A stretch of 13,078 nt of DNA, taken from assembly GCA_910577365.1 (NCBI GenBank), contig CAJTMU010000063.1, positions 1 to 13,078 on the forward strand, written 5' to 3'. The notes under the pieces are model-generated. The model saw only the letters and a program-made list of their open reading frames with translations. It had not been told where the DNA came from and did not search any database. The stretch is from an uncultured Oscillospiraceae bacterium (GTDB lineage Bacteria > Bacillota > Clostridia > Oscillospirales > Ruminococcaceae). The position numbers and the translations under genes were made by a program. This document shows positions 1 to 6,632 of the stretch, one piece after another. Position 1 is the first letter of the stretch. Each line of letters opens with the position of its first letter.

Positions 1-504
1 TTGTACCATTTTACGGACTGCGATGACAGTCTTATCCGTGATTGGTTTGGCAAGCTGAAAGAGCAGGGCAGATATGAGGTAAATGACGCGGTCAAGGCAA
101 AGCTTTCGGAGCTTTTTTACGCGGGCTGCTGCTCTGACGAGGAAACAAAAGCACAGATTAAAGCGACATTTGATGAGCATTCATATCTTATTGATACACA
201 TACCGCGGTTGCAGTTAAGGTTTATGAGGATTATCTAAATGCCACCGGCGACAAAACCCCTGTCGTTATAGCATCCACTGCCAATCCTTATAAGTTTGGC
301 AGAGCGGTTTATGAGGCGGTTGACGGCAAGACGGTATGTGAGGGAGCGTTGGACGAGTTTGAGCTTATTTCTCATCTCGAACAGCAAACAAGCACGAAAA
401 TGCCTGAACCGCTTGCGGCTACCAAAAACAAACAGGTGAGATTTACCGGCTCGGTTGAAAAGCAGGATATGGGTGACACAGTGCTGAAATTTCTTGGCAA
501 ATGA
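1..504 (+). CDS. thrC: Threonine synthase, C-terminal part (5' end outside window)
   Basis: Threonine synthase is a PLP enzyme of fold type II that converts O-phosphohomoserine to threonine in the cytoplasm. Only the last 167 codons are here. The family is roughly 490 residues long, so about two thirds of the gene lies upstream. Recognition rests on conserved C-terminal stretches: IDTHTAVAV (about residues 74-82 of the visible part) and ASTANPYKFG (91-100). The TTG at position 1 is an internal Leu codon of a YHFTD-type segment, not a start; nothing precedes it in the window to serve as a ribosome binding site. The stop is TGA at 502-504. The next gene begins 30 nt downstream, so the two are probably co-transcribed. 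I see no abnormality in the visible part. Confidence 0.9.
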   Translation: MYHFTDCDDSLIRDWFGKLKEQGRYEVNDAVKAKLSELFYAGCCSDEETKAQIKATFDEHSYLIDTHTAVAVKVYEDYLNATGDKTPVVIASTANPYKFGRAVYEAVDGKTVCEGALDEFELISHLEQQTSTKMPEPLAATKNKQVRFTGSVEKQDMGDTVLKFLGK

Positions 505-534
505 TTTCTAAAACAAGGCGAGGAGAGTGAGAGA

Positions 535-1221
535 TTGATTTATACAATTGGCGACCTTCACCTCTCGCTCGGCTGTGACAAACCGATGGATATTTTCTCG
601 GGCTGGAGCAATTATCTTGAGCGCCTTGAGGAGAACTGGAACAGAAAGATAACTGCGGACGATACGGTTGTGCTTCTTGGCGACCATTCGTGGGCGCTTA
701 AACTGGAGGACAGCAAAAAGGATCTGGAATACATTCATTCCCGCCTTAACGGAAAAAAGATTCTTGTAAAGGGTAACCACGATCTTTGGTGGCAAACCAT
801 GAACAAGATGAACGCTTTTGTTGAAAGCAACGGCTTTGATACGATACGATTCCTGTTCAATAACGCCTATTCTGTTGAGGGTATCGCCATATGCGGAACA
901 AGGGGCTGGATAAGGGAAAACGGAGAGCCGCAGGATATTAAAATACTCAGCCGTGAAGCGGGCAGGCTTGAGCTTTCGCTTCAGGCGGCGGCAAAACTGG
1001 GCGGAGAGAAAGTGGCATTTATACATTATCCGCCGATTTACGGCAGCGAGGAAAATGTGCTGATAACCGAGGTGCTTCATAAATACGGCGTAAAGCGCTG
1101 CTATTATGCGCATCTTCACGGCGCGAGCGTCCGCGGTGCGCTGAACGGCGAGAGAGCGGGAATTACATACAAGTTGGTTTCCGCGGATGGGGTCGGCTTT
1201 GATCCGATACAGGTAAATTAG
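535..1221 (+). CDS. Metallophosphoesterase (calcineurin-like), TTG start
   Basis: A 228-residue cytosolic protein of the calcineurin-like metallophosphoesterase superfamily, which uses two metal ions to hydrolyse phosphoesters. The motifs appear in order: GDLH (D7, H9), GDHSW (D50), KGNHD (N81, H82), FIHYPP (H164) and AHLHG (H193, H195). The last replaces the usual GHxH with AHLH, which keeps both metal-binding histidines. No signal peptide or membrane segment is visible. I chose the TTG at 535 because AGGAGAG (521-527) lies 7 nt upstream and the protein then opens MIYTIGDLHLS, as these proteins usually do; the next Met is too far in and would remove the first metal motif. The substrate is unknown; family members have often been annotated as serine/threonine phosphatases without biochemical proof. 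It sits 30 nt after thrC and 57 nt before tig. Confidence 0.88.
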   Translation: MIYTIGDLHLSLGCDKPMDIFSGWSNYLERLEENWNRKITADDTVVLLGDHSWALKLEDSKKDLEYIHSRLNGKKILVKGNHDLWWQTMNKMNAFVESNGFDTIRFLFNNAYSVEGIAICGTRGWIRENGEPQDIKILSREAGRLELSLQAAAKLGGEKVAFIHYPPIYGSEENVLITEVLHKYGVKRCYYAHLHGASVRGALNGERAGITYKLVSADGVGFDPIQVN

Positions 1222-1278
1222 GGGTATATCCCGTTAAATTAAAAATTGCCTTGATGGGCAAGGAAGGAATAATAAAAA

Positions 1279-2565
1279 ATGGAAATTTTATCTCAGAACA
1301 AAACGGCGGCAAATACTACCGCAATTGAATTCAAATTCAGCGCAGAGGAATTTGAGGCGGCTTTGTCCGCAGCTTACAATAAGCAGAAGTCAAGAATATC
1401 CGTGCCCGGCTTCCGCAAAGGCAAGGCTCCCCGCAAGATAATTGAAACACATTATGGTGAGAGCGTTTTCTATGAGGACGCCGTTAATTCGCTGTATAAC
1501 AATAATGTTGCCAAGCTGGTTGATGAAACCGGTCTTGAGGTTGTTGACGTGGACAACACCGAGGTAGTTTCTGTAAGCAAGACGGAGGGTGTTTGTTTCA
1601 AGGCTGATGTAATCACAAAGCCTGAGGTTGAAATTTCCGATTACAAAGGATTAGAAGTAAAGAAAACGGTCAAGACTGTTACTGAGGACTCCGTAAACGA
1701 GGAGATTGAAAAGCTCCGCAAGAGAAACGGCAGAGAGATTTCGGTTGAGGACAGAGCGGTTGAAGAGGGTGACAATGCAGTCATCGACTTTGAGGGTTTT
1801 CTGGACGGTGTTCCTTTTGATGGCGGAAAGGGCGAGAAGTTCCCGCTTGAGATTGGCAGCCATACCTTTATTCCCGGATTTGAGGAGCAGGTCATCGGCA
1901 AGAATATCGGCGAGGATTTTGAAGTGAATGTTACTTTCCCGGAGGATTATCCCTCTGACAATCTGAAGGGGAAGCCCGCGGTATTCAAGTGCAAGCTGCA
2001 TGAGATAAGAGGCAAGGAGCTGCCTGAGCTTAACGACGATTTTGCAAAGGACGTTGATGACGAGGCAGATACTTTGGACGAGCTGAAGGCTAAAATCAGG
2101 GAGAATCTGGAGAAGAAGGCGGCTGAAGATGCCGACAACAGCTTTGACAGCAACCTTGTAGATCTGCTTGTTGAGAAGATGAACGCGGAGGTTCCTCAGG
2201 TAATGTATGAGCGCCGCATTGACGATATCGTGCGTGAGTGGACTGCGAGAAACCGCATTTCCGTTGAGGATTACATCAAGTACACCGGTATTCAGCTTGA
2301 CCAGTTCCGCAAAAGCTTTGCGGAGGTGGCTAAGAAGCAGGTTGATTTGCGTCTTTGCCTGGAGAAGATTTCAAAGCTTGAAAATGTCGAGGTCACCGAT
2401 GAGGATGTTGCCAAGGAGTACGATGAGCTTGCGGAGCAGTATAAGATGGATGTTGACAGAGTAAAGCAGGCTATTCCCGAAACCGCTATCAGAAGCGACC
2501 TCAAAATTGAAAAGGCATTGGATATCGTAAAGGACAGCGCTAAGGTTGAAGAGGTTACGGAGTAA
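1279..2565 (+). CDS. tig: Trigger factor, ribosome-associated chaperone / peptidyl-prolyl isomerase
   Basis: Trigger factor binds the ribosomal exit tunnel (protein L23) and shelters nascent chains. It has 428 residues, the normal length. Residues 1 to about 115 form the ribosome-binding domain with the signature loop GFRKGKAP (44-51). An FKBP-type PPIase domain follows at about 155-245, beginning around GDNAVIDFEGFLDG and including the IPGFEEQVIG stretch. The rest is the highly charged helical chaperone domain with ELNDDFAKDVD near its start. AGGAAGGA (1261-1268) lies 10 nt before the ATG. A small hairpin, TTGCC/GGCAA (1246-1250/1257-1261), sits directly upstream of that site and might tune initiation. 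tig followed by clpP and clpX is a common bacterial order, which fits a joint role in protein folding and turnover. I saw no clear promoter in the 57-nt gap before it. Confidence 0.96.
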   Translation: MEILSQNKTAANTTAIEFKFSAEEFEAALSAAYNKQKSRISVPGFRKGKAPRKIIETHYGESVFYEDAVNSLYNNNVAKLVDETGLEVVDVDNTEVVSVSKTEGVCFKADVITKPEVEISDYKGLEVKKTVKTVTEDSVNEEIEKLRKRNGREISVEDRAVEEGDNAVIDFEGFLDGVPFDGGKGEKFPLEIGSHTFIPGFEEQVIGKNIGEDFEVNVTFPEDYPSDNLKGKPAVFKCKLHEIRGKELPELNDDFAKDVDDEADTLDELKAKIRENLEKKAAEDADNSFDSNLVDLLVEKMNAEVPQVMYERRIDDIVREWTARNRISVEDYIKYTGIQLDQFRKSFAEVAKKQVDLRLCLEKISKLENVEVTDEDVAKEYDELAEQYKMDVDRVKQAIPETAIRSDLKIEKALDIVKDSAKVEEVTE

Positions 2566-2616
2566 TACTTACCTCAAATTCAGCTGTGGTTTATCTATCT
2601 CATGACCCGTTTTACC

Positions 2617-2733
2617 ACGCGCACCACGGCGCTTACCCGAAAAAATCCGCGCGCTCGGGCTACACCGTCATATACGGGATTTTCCCTGTGCGGTGTAGTC
2701 ACAATGTGCGCGGGTTTTGGTTAGTGGGCGCGT
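2617..2733. repeat. Large fold-back (imperfect palindrome) in the tig-clpP gap
   Basis: Most of the 214-nt gap between tig and clpP can fold on itself. The nested pairings are: ACGCGC(a)CCAC at 2617-2627 with GTGGGCGCGT at 2724-2733; 2642-2654 with 2706-2718 (A-rich then CCGCGCGC against GCGCGGG plus four T, two wobbles); CTACACCG at 2660-2667 with CGGTGTAG at 2691-2698; and GGGA/TCCC at 2676-2679/2683-2686. Weaker pairing may extend to about 2606-2746. The centres agree at about 2675-2681. It ends about 35 nt before the clpP Shine-Dalgarno site, so as RNA it would form a strong leader structure. No clear T run follows, so it is not an ordinary terminator. It could be a fold-back repeat (MITE- or REP-like), an mRNA processing or stability element, or an attenuator. 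Confidence 0.7.
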
Positions 2734-2779
2734 TACGACAAAATTCGGCAGTTCCGCTGACGCGGAGAAAGGAGCTATA

Positions 2780-3385
2780 ATGGCTTATATTCCTTACGTT
2801 GTAGAACAGAGCAGTCACGGGGAGCGTTCTTATGATATATTCTCACGCTTGCTCAATGACAGAATCATTCTTTTGCATGACGAGGTTAATTCCGCGACCG
2901 CGAGCGTAGTTGTGGCACAGCTGCTGTATCTGGAAGGTCAGGATCCCGACAAGGACATCTCCCTTTATATCAACAGCCCGGGCGGATCGGTATCCGACGG
3001 TATGGCTATATACGATACCATGCAGTATATCAAGTGCGACGTTTCAACCATCTGCATGGGCATGGCGGCTTCCATGGGCGCGTTTCTGCTTTCGGCAGGA
3101 GCTAAGGGTAAGAGAATAGCTCTCGCAAACAGTGAGATTATGATTCATCAACCGCTTATCTCGGGCGGCGGTATCTCCGGACAGGTAACGGATATACAGA
3201 TACGCTCGAATTATCTTCAGAAAACAAAGGAGCGTTTGAATCAAATTCTCAGCCGGAATACGGGCAAGGATTACGAAACTATCTGCCGCGACACTGAGCG
3301 CGATAATTTCATGACAGCCGAAGAGGCTCTGGAATACGGTCTTATTGACAAAGTTTTCAGCAGCCGCAGCGATATAGAGAAGTAA
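2780..3385 (+). CDS. clpP: ATP-dependent Clp protease proteolytic subunit ClpP
   Basis: ClpP is the tetradecameric serine protease chamber that degrades proteins unfolded by ClpX or ClpC. It has 201 residues. The catalytic triad can be placed as Ser98 (MGMAASMGAF), His123 (MIHQPL) and Asp175 (DTERDNF). The loop after the catalytic His reads LISGGGISGQ, three residues longer than in E. coli ClpP; similar glycine-rich versions are familiar from Clostridia. I chose the ATG at 2780, with AAAGGAG (2768-2774) 5 nt upstream, over the in-frame ATG at 2717. The earlier one would add 21 residues encoded by the fold-back region and lacks a ribosome binding site. clpX starts 13 nt downstream, so the two are co-expressed. 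No propeptide cleavage site is obvious. Confidence 0.96.
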   Translation: MAYIPYVVEQSSHGERSYDIFSRLLNDRIILLHDEVNSATASVVVAQLLYLEGQDPDKDISLYINSPGGSVSDGMAIYDTMQYIKCDVSTICMGMAASMGAFLLSAGAKGKRIALANSEIMIHQPLISGGGISGQVTDIQIRSNYLQKTKERLNQILSRNTGKDYETICRDTERDNFMTAEEALEYGLIDKVFSSRSDIEK

Positions 3386-3398
3386 GCGAGGGAATATA

Positions 3399-4742
3399 AT
3401 GTCTATGGTTTGCTCCTTTTGCGGAAAACACGAGGGAATGGTGAGCCGAATGCTTTACGGCATTAACGGTGAATCCGCTGTGATATGCAGCGAGTGTATC
3501 ATGACCTCCTACAATATGCTGGTGGAAAGCGGCGATATCCGCGGCGGAGCGCTGCGCAAAAACCGCTTTGAACCACAGGACGACGGCTATATGTCTGAGG
3601 CGGACGAGCTGATGAAGCCCGAGGAGATAAAGGCTTATCTTGACGAATATATCATCGGTCAGGAGGAGGCCAAGAAGATACTCTCGGTTTCCGTCTACAA
3701 TAACTACAAGCGTACTTTCCTCAACGATGAGGAAATAGATGATGTGGAGCTTCAAAAGTCCAATGTGCTGCTTCTGGGACCTACGGGCGTGGGCAAAACC
3801 GCGCTGGCTCAGACGCTGGCGAAGCTGCTGAATGTTCCCTTTGCAATAGCGGACGCTACCACCATAACTCAGGCGGGCTATGTTGGTGAGGACGTTGAAA
3901 ATGTTCTGTTGCGGCTCATTCAGGCGGCGGATTACGATATTGAGGCGGCAGAGCGCGGAATAATCTATATCGACGAGATAGACAAGATATCCCGCCGCAG
4001 CGAGAATACCTCAATAACGCGAGACGTAAGCGGCGAGGGTGTTCAACAGGCGCTGCTCAAGATTGTTGAGGGAACCATTTCAAATGTTCCGCCGCAGGGC
4101 GGCAGAAAGCATCCTCATCAGGAATTTATTCAGATAAACACTAAAAACATTCTTTTCATATGCGGCGGTGCGTTTGACGGACTGGAAAAGATGATATCCA
4201 ACCGTGTTTCCGCCTCTGTGATGGGCTTTGGTGCCGATGTAAAATCAAGCGATGACAAGGAAAGCTCTAAAATGCTTAAGCTGGTAACTCAGCAGGATCT
4301 GGTCAAGTATGGCATTATCCCTGAGCTTATCGGTCGTCTGCCGGTTATCGCGGCGATGGATTCGCTCGACGAGGACGCGCTAATGAGAATACTTGACGAG
4401 CCGAAAAACGCGCTTATAAAGCAGTATAAGATGCTGTTTAAGGCGGACGGCATCGAGTTGGAGTTCACGCGCGAGGCTATGCGTGCTATCGCGAAGAAGT
4501 CAATAGAGCGCAAGACAGGCGCGCGTGGTTTAAGGTCTATAATGGAGAATACGCTGCGCGACATCATGTTCACTGCCCCCAGCGACCCGAGCATAAGCAA
4601 GGTGACAATTACCGAGGAGCTTGTTAACGCTATGGACGACCAGAGTGAAAGCTCCGACAGAACGGTTCAGCCCGTTATCGAGCGCGACGATAAGCTGAAA
4701 AGCACTAAACCCGCCAAAAAGCAAACCAAGAAAATAGGTTAG
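3399..4742 (+). CDS. clpX: ATP-dependent Clp protease ATP-binding subunit ClpX
   Basis: ClpX is the hexameric AAA+ unfoldase that delivers substrates to ClpP. In this 447-residue protein I see the N-terminal zinc domain (C5, C8, C30, C33), Walker A GPTGVGKT (127-134), the pore loop GYVG (160-163), Walker B IIYIDE (188-193), an RKH loop in GGRKHP, and a sensor-2 region around ERKTGARGLRS. The ClpP-docking loop, usually IGF, reads MGF here (275-277). The tail after about residue 415 is polar and ends lysine-rich (KSTKPAKKQTKKIG), slightly longer than typical. GAGGGA (3388-3393) lies 5 nt before the ATG. A second in-frame ATG two codons later is possible but would sit right at the zinc domain. 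It follows clpP by 13 nt, and a long hairpin begins at its stop codon. Confidence 0.96.
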   Translation: MSMVCSFCGKHEGMVSRMLYGINGESAVICSECIMTSYNMLVESGDIRGGALRKNRFEPQDDGYMSEADELMKPEEIKAYLDEYIIGQEEAKKILSVSVYNNYKRTFLNDEEIDDVELQKSNVLLLGPTGVGKTALAQTLAKLLNVPFAIADATTITQAGYVGEDVENVLLRLIQAADYDIEAAERGIIYIDEIDKISRRSENTSITRDVSGEGVQQALLKIVEGTISNVPPQGGRKHPHQEFIQINTKNILFICGGAFDGLEKMISNRVSASVMGFGADVKSSDDKESSKMLKLVTQQDLVKYGIIPELIGRLPVIAAMDSLDEDALMRILDEPKNALIKQYKMLFKADGIELEFTREAMRAIAKKSIERKTGARGLRSIMENTLRDIMFTAPSDPSISKVTITEELVNAMDDQSESSDRTVQPVIERDDKLKSTKPAKKQTKKIG

Positions 4743-4817
4743 AGGTAAGAAGTCGGATGTAAGAAGTAAGAAACGGACAGTGCTGTTCTTGCTTCTTACT
4801 TCTTGCTGTCTTACCTC
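4742..4817 (+). terminator. Long AT-rich hairpin at the clpX stop, probable terminator or fold-back repeat
   Basis: The 76 nt from the last base of the clpX TAG stop form a nearly complete hairpin. GAGGTAAGA (4742-4750) pairs with TCTTACCTC (4809-4817). GTAAGAAGTAAGAA (4759-4772) pairs with TTCTTACTTCTTGC (4793-4806) with one wobble. ACAG/CTGT pair at the tip (4777-4780/4783-4786). The left arm has an 8-nt bulge. A T run (4819-4823) follows, so it can work as an intrinsic terminator for the clp operon. The arms are built from repeats of GTAAGAAGT, which is unusual for a plain terminator and suggests a dispersed palindromic repeat. The Shine-Dalgarno site of the next gene (4824-4831) begins immediately after the T run. 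Confidence 0.7.
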
Positions 4818-4836
4818 ATTTTTAAAGGGAGTTATT

Positions 4837-5754
4837 ATGGGAAAGGTTTACAGAAAGCAGCGTATAGAGGGAGTTACCGTTCCCGCGATAATAAGGAACG
4901 GTCAGTATTTTTGGCATAATATGGCAGTATATGAGGACGGAACGGTGAGCTGCTGGGATAAAGTGGATTTATCCGATGTTCCCGAAAAGCTGAAAATCGG
5001 CAAGCTGGCGGTGAGCGTTCCCAACGGCGAATGGCTAAGCGTTTTTCATTGTTGTTCTCTTAAAATTGAGAGCGCGAAGTGGAGCTTCGACAGTAAAAGC
5101 TACTATAATTTTATCAAGGAAACCGTAAAAAGCCTCAATCCCGAGATGGCAAATATTTACAAGACCACTAACCGCGAAAAGGCTAAATGGAAAAGCCACA
5201 GAGTCGGCTTTATGGCAGATCCTACGCCCTTTAAACTAAAAGGTAAACTCGGATATACCATGCTGGATGGCAACAGGATGAATATTTTTCTCAGGGGCGG
5301 CGGAAAGATAGCGCTTACGGCTCTGTTCTGCTATGAGGACGGAACTTTTTCGGTTGACGGAATGGGAGAGGAATATCTTACAATGGAGGATATCGAAAGA
5401 CTTTTCGCCGACAAAACCCTTTGCGCCGCGCCCGAAAGAGGGGAAACGATATCGTTCGGAGCGCTCGGCGAGGCGAAAATATTGACAAATCCAAAGCTTT
5501 CCGTTTCCGATAAGGACAAGCTTTCGGAGATAAAAAACGACTCTCTTGCTATCCAGAACAAGCCCGCCGCTCTCGACCTGTGCCGCGATGCGTATTTCGC
5601 GTACCTTATCGACCCGTGCGATTTTTACAAAGAAAAGCTGCGCGAGGCATACGAGGCTGTCCCCGAGCACCAGCGCTGCTATCTGGGTGATATGGACACA
5701 CGAGATGCTGATTACGTGCGCATTCTTTATACCAATGAAAAGAGGGAGGTCTGA
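4837..5754 (+). CDS. Uncharacterised protein with internally duplicated domain
   Basis: A 305-residue protein of unknown function that I cannot assign to a named family. No signal peptide, membrane segment or known catalytic motif is visible, so it is probably cytoplasmic. It appears to contain two copies of one module. YEDGTVS (32-38) matches YEDGTFS (166-172), and the 14-residue stretch at 64-77 (GE..S.......KI) matches 202-215 at the same spacing, with four extra residues between the blocks in the second copy. The C-terminal 60 residues carry several Cys and aromatic residues (C249, C261, C281). I chose the ATG at 4837, preceded by AAAGGGAG (4824-4831). An upstream in-frame ATG at 4780 would start inside the palindrome and add a spurious hydrophobic leader. 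The next gene starts 2 nt after its stop. It resembles conserved Clostridia hypotheticals. Confidence 0.8.
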   Translation: MGKVYRKQRIEGVTVPAIIRNGQYFWHNMAVYEDGTVSCWDKVDLSDVPEKLKIGKLAVSVPNGEWLSVFHCCSLKIESAKWSFDSKSYYNFIKETVKSLNPEMANIYKTTNREKAKWKSHRVGFMADPTPFKLKGKLGYTMLDGNRMNIFLRGGGKIALTALFCYEDGTFSVDGMGEEYLTMEDIERLFADKTLCAAPERGETISFGALGEAKILTNPKLSVSDKDKLSEIKNDSLAIQNKPAALDLCRDAYFAYLIDPCDFYKEKLREAYEAVPEHQRCYLGDMDTRDADYVRILYTNEKREV

Positions 5755-5756
5755 AC

Positions 5757-6197
5757 GTGCCGGCATGTGAGGAATGTTATTCCGACAAAAGCCGCATAAC
5801 TCCTCTGTTAAAGCCTTTGGATTGTCTGGAGAAGCATACGCAGTATATCTGCGGGACATGCGGGCGGTGCATTTGTATTGAATGCGACCCAAACCGATGT
5901 CTGCGCCGCTGGAATTTTCCCTTTAAGTCGCTTGATATTGCCAAATTATACCTGAGATCCGCCGATCATGTAATGAAAAGACCGTGCGGGATATATGAAG
6001 TTAAAAACAAAGGCGGCAGAATATCTTACAAGATTTTTGCGGGCGATGAGGAACGGCGGCTTTTTCTGGCTAAGAACAATGACAAGACCTGCTCCTCCGC
6101 CCCCGTTTTCACTGCGGCGGAATACAGAGAATATCCGGATACGCAGGTGCGCAGGCTGACCTCCGATGAAATAAAAAAATATATGTCGGAGCGGTGA
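5757..6197 (+). CDS. Uncharacterised Cys-rich, probably zinc-binding protein (GTG start)
   Basis: A 146-residue protein without an assigned function. The N-terminal third is rich in cysteine: C4 and C7 form CxxC, then C23, then C32-x2-C35-x2-C38-x-C40-x2-C43 and C48. This looks like one or two structural zinc sites. Next comes a segment around WNFPFKSLDIAKLYLRSADHV and PCGIYEVKN, then a basic/aromatic stretch, and the protein ends LTSDEIKKYMSER. I recall very similar hypothetical proteins across Clostridia, especially in the FPFKSL..AKLYLR and CGIYE parts, so it is a real family rather than an orphan. The GTG at 5757 is supported by AGAGGGAGGT (5741-5750), which lies within the end of the preceding gene, and by the 2-nt spacing to its stop. 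This suggests translational coupling and a shared role. Nucleic-acid or protein binding is a guess from the cysteines only. Confidence 0.8.
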   Translation: MPACEECYSDKSRITPLLKPLDCLEKHTQYICGTCGRCICIECDPNRCLRRWNFPFKSLDIAKLYLRSADHVMKRPCGIYEVKNKGGRISYKIFAGDEERRLFLAKNNDKTCSSAPVFTAAEYREYPDTQVRRLTSDEIKKYMSER

Positions 6198-6299
6198 GCT
6201 GAAAATCCATGGATCGTCTGAGCGTGAAATTTTTAAGAAAAAGTCGCTTGCCTAACGGAGTAAATCCGTCGTGAATTTTGTAGTTTATAAGAGGAGAGT

Positions 6300-6611
6300 A
6301 TGCCTGTGACCGTTTTTGAGAAGATTTACGAGGTAGTCAGGAAAATCCCGCGCGGCAAGGTCGCCACCTACGGACAAATAGCTATGATGGCGGGTAACGC
6401 GCGGTGGGCGAGGGCGGTTGGATACGCGCTGCACTCCAATCCCGACCCCGACGGGATACCGTGCTACCGCGTGCTGAACAGATTTGGCGAGCTTGCTCCC
6501 GCATTCGCGTTCGGCGGAGCGGAAGTGCAGGCGGAGCTTCTCAGAGCCGACGGAATAGAGGTAACGGATGGCAGGGTGGATTTGGAAAAATACCTTTGGG
6601 ACGGGCTTTGA
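6300..6611 (+). CDS. MGMT / alkyltransferase-like (ATL) DNA repair family protein
   Basis: A 103-residue protein matching only the C-terminal DNA-binding and active-site domain of O6-methylguanine-DNA methyltransferase. It has GKVATYGQIA (19-28), a helix ending in the likely base-flipping Arg (AVGYALHSN, R38 upstream) and PCYRVLNRFGEL (54-65). In methyltransferases the motif is PCHRV with an acceptor Cys; in classical ATL proteins the Cys becomes Trp. Here Cys55 is kept but the His that activates it is Tyr56. It could therefore be a weak transferase or an ATL-like damage sensor feeding nucleotide excision repair. The start is uncertain. AGGAG (6292-6296) is 3 nt from the ATG at 6300 but 9 nt from an in-frame GTG at 6306, which would give MTVFEKIYEVV, closer to family starts. 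The 102-nt gap before it contains only a weak ACGGA/TCCGT hairpin (6255-6269). Confidence 0.88.
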   Translation: MPVTVFEKIYEVVRKIPRGKVATYGQIAMMAGNARWARAVGYALHSNPDPDGIPCYRVLNRFGELAPAFAFGGAEVQAELLRADGIEVTDGRVDLEKYLWDGL

Positions 6612-6632
6612 CAACTTGATTGGAGCAAAATA

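Noticed and set aside
1..3. TTG at position 1 as a real start codon
   Set aside because: The frame enters from outside the window and the protein lacks the N-terminal two thirds of threonine synthase, so it is an internal Leu.
508..1119. 203-codon open frame on the minus strand
   Set aside because: Antisense shadow of the metallophosphoesterase gene, whose metal-binding motifs are all present on the + strand.
2717..2779. Upstream ATG as the start of clpP
   Set aside because: Would add 21 residues absent from ClpP proteins and lies in the fold-back arm; the ATG at 2780 has an ideal AAAGGAG site.
2586..2780. 64-codon + strand frame in the tig-clpP gap
   Set aside because: GTG/ATG context has no ribosome binding site, the composition reflects the palindrome, and it runs into the clpP start region.
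4780..4836. Upstream ATG giving the unknown protein a hydrophobic, lipoprotein-like leader
   Set aside because: The leader is encoded by the right arm of the palindrome and the T run; AAAGGGAG correctly spaced before 4837 marks the true start.
6205..6214. 10-bp palindrome ATCCATGGAT after the Cys-rich gene
   Set aside because: Short, single and not placed near any promoter elements; expected by chance.
6221..6299. Possible promoter for the MGMT-like gene
   Set aside because: TTGCCT at 6248 and AT-rich hexamers near 6281-6290 have spacers well outside 16-18 nt.
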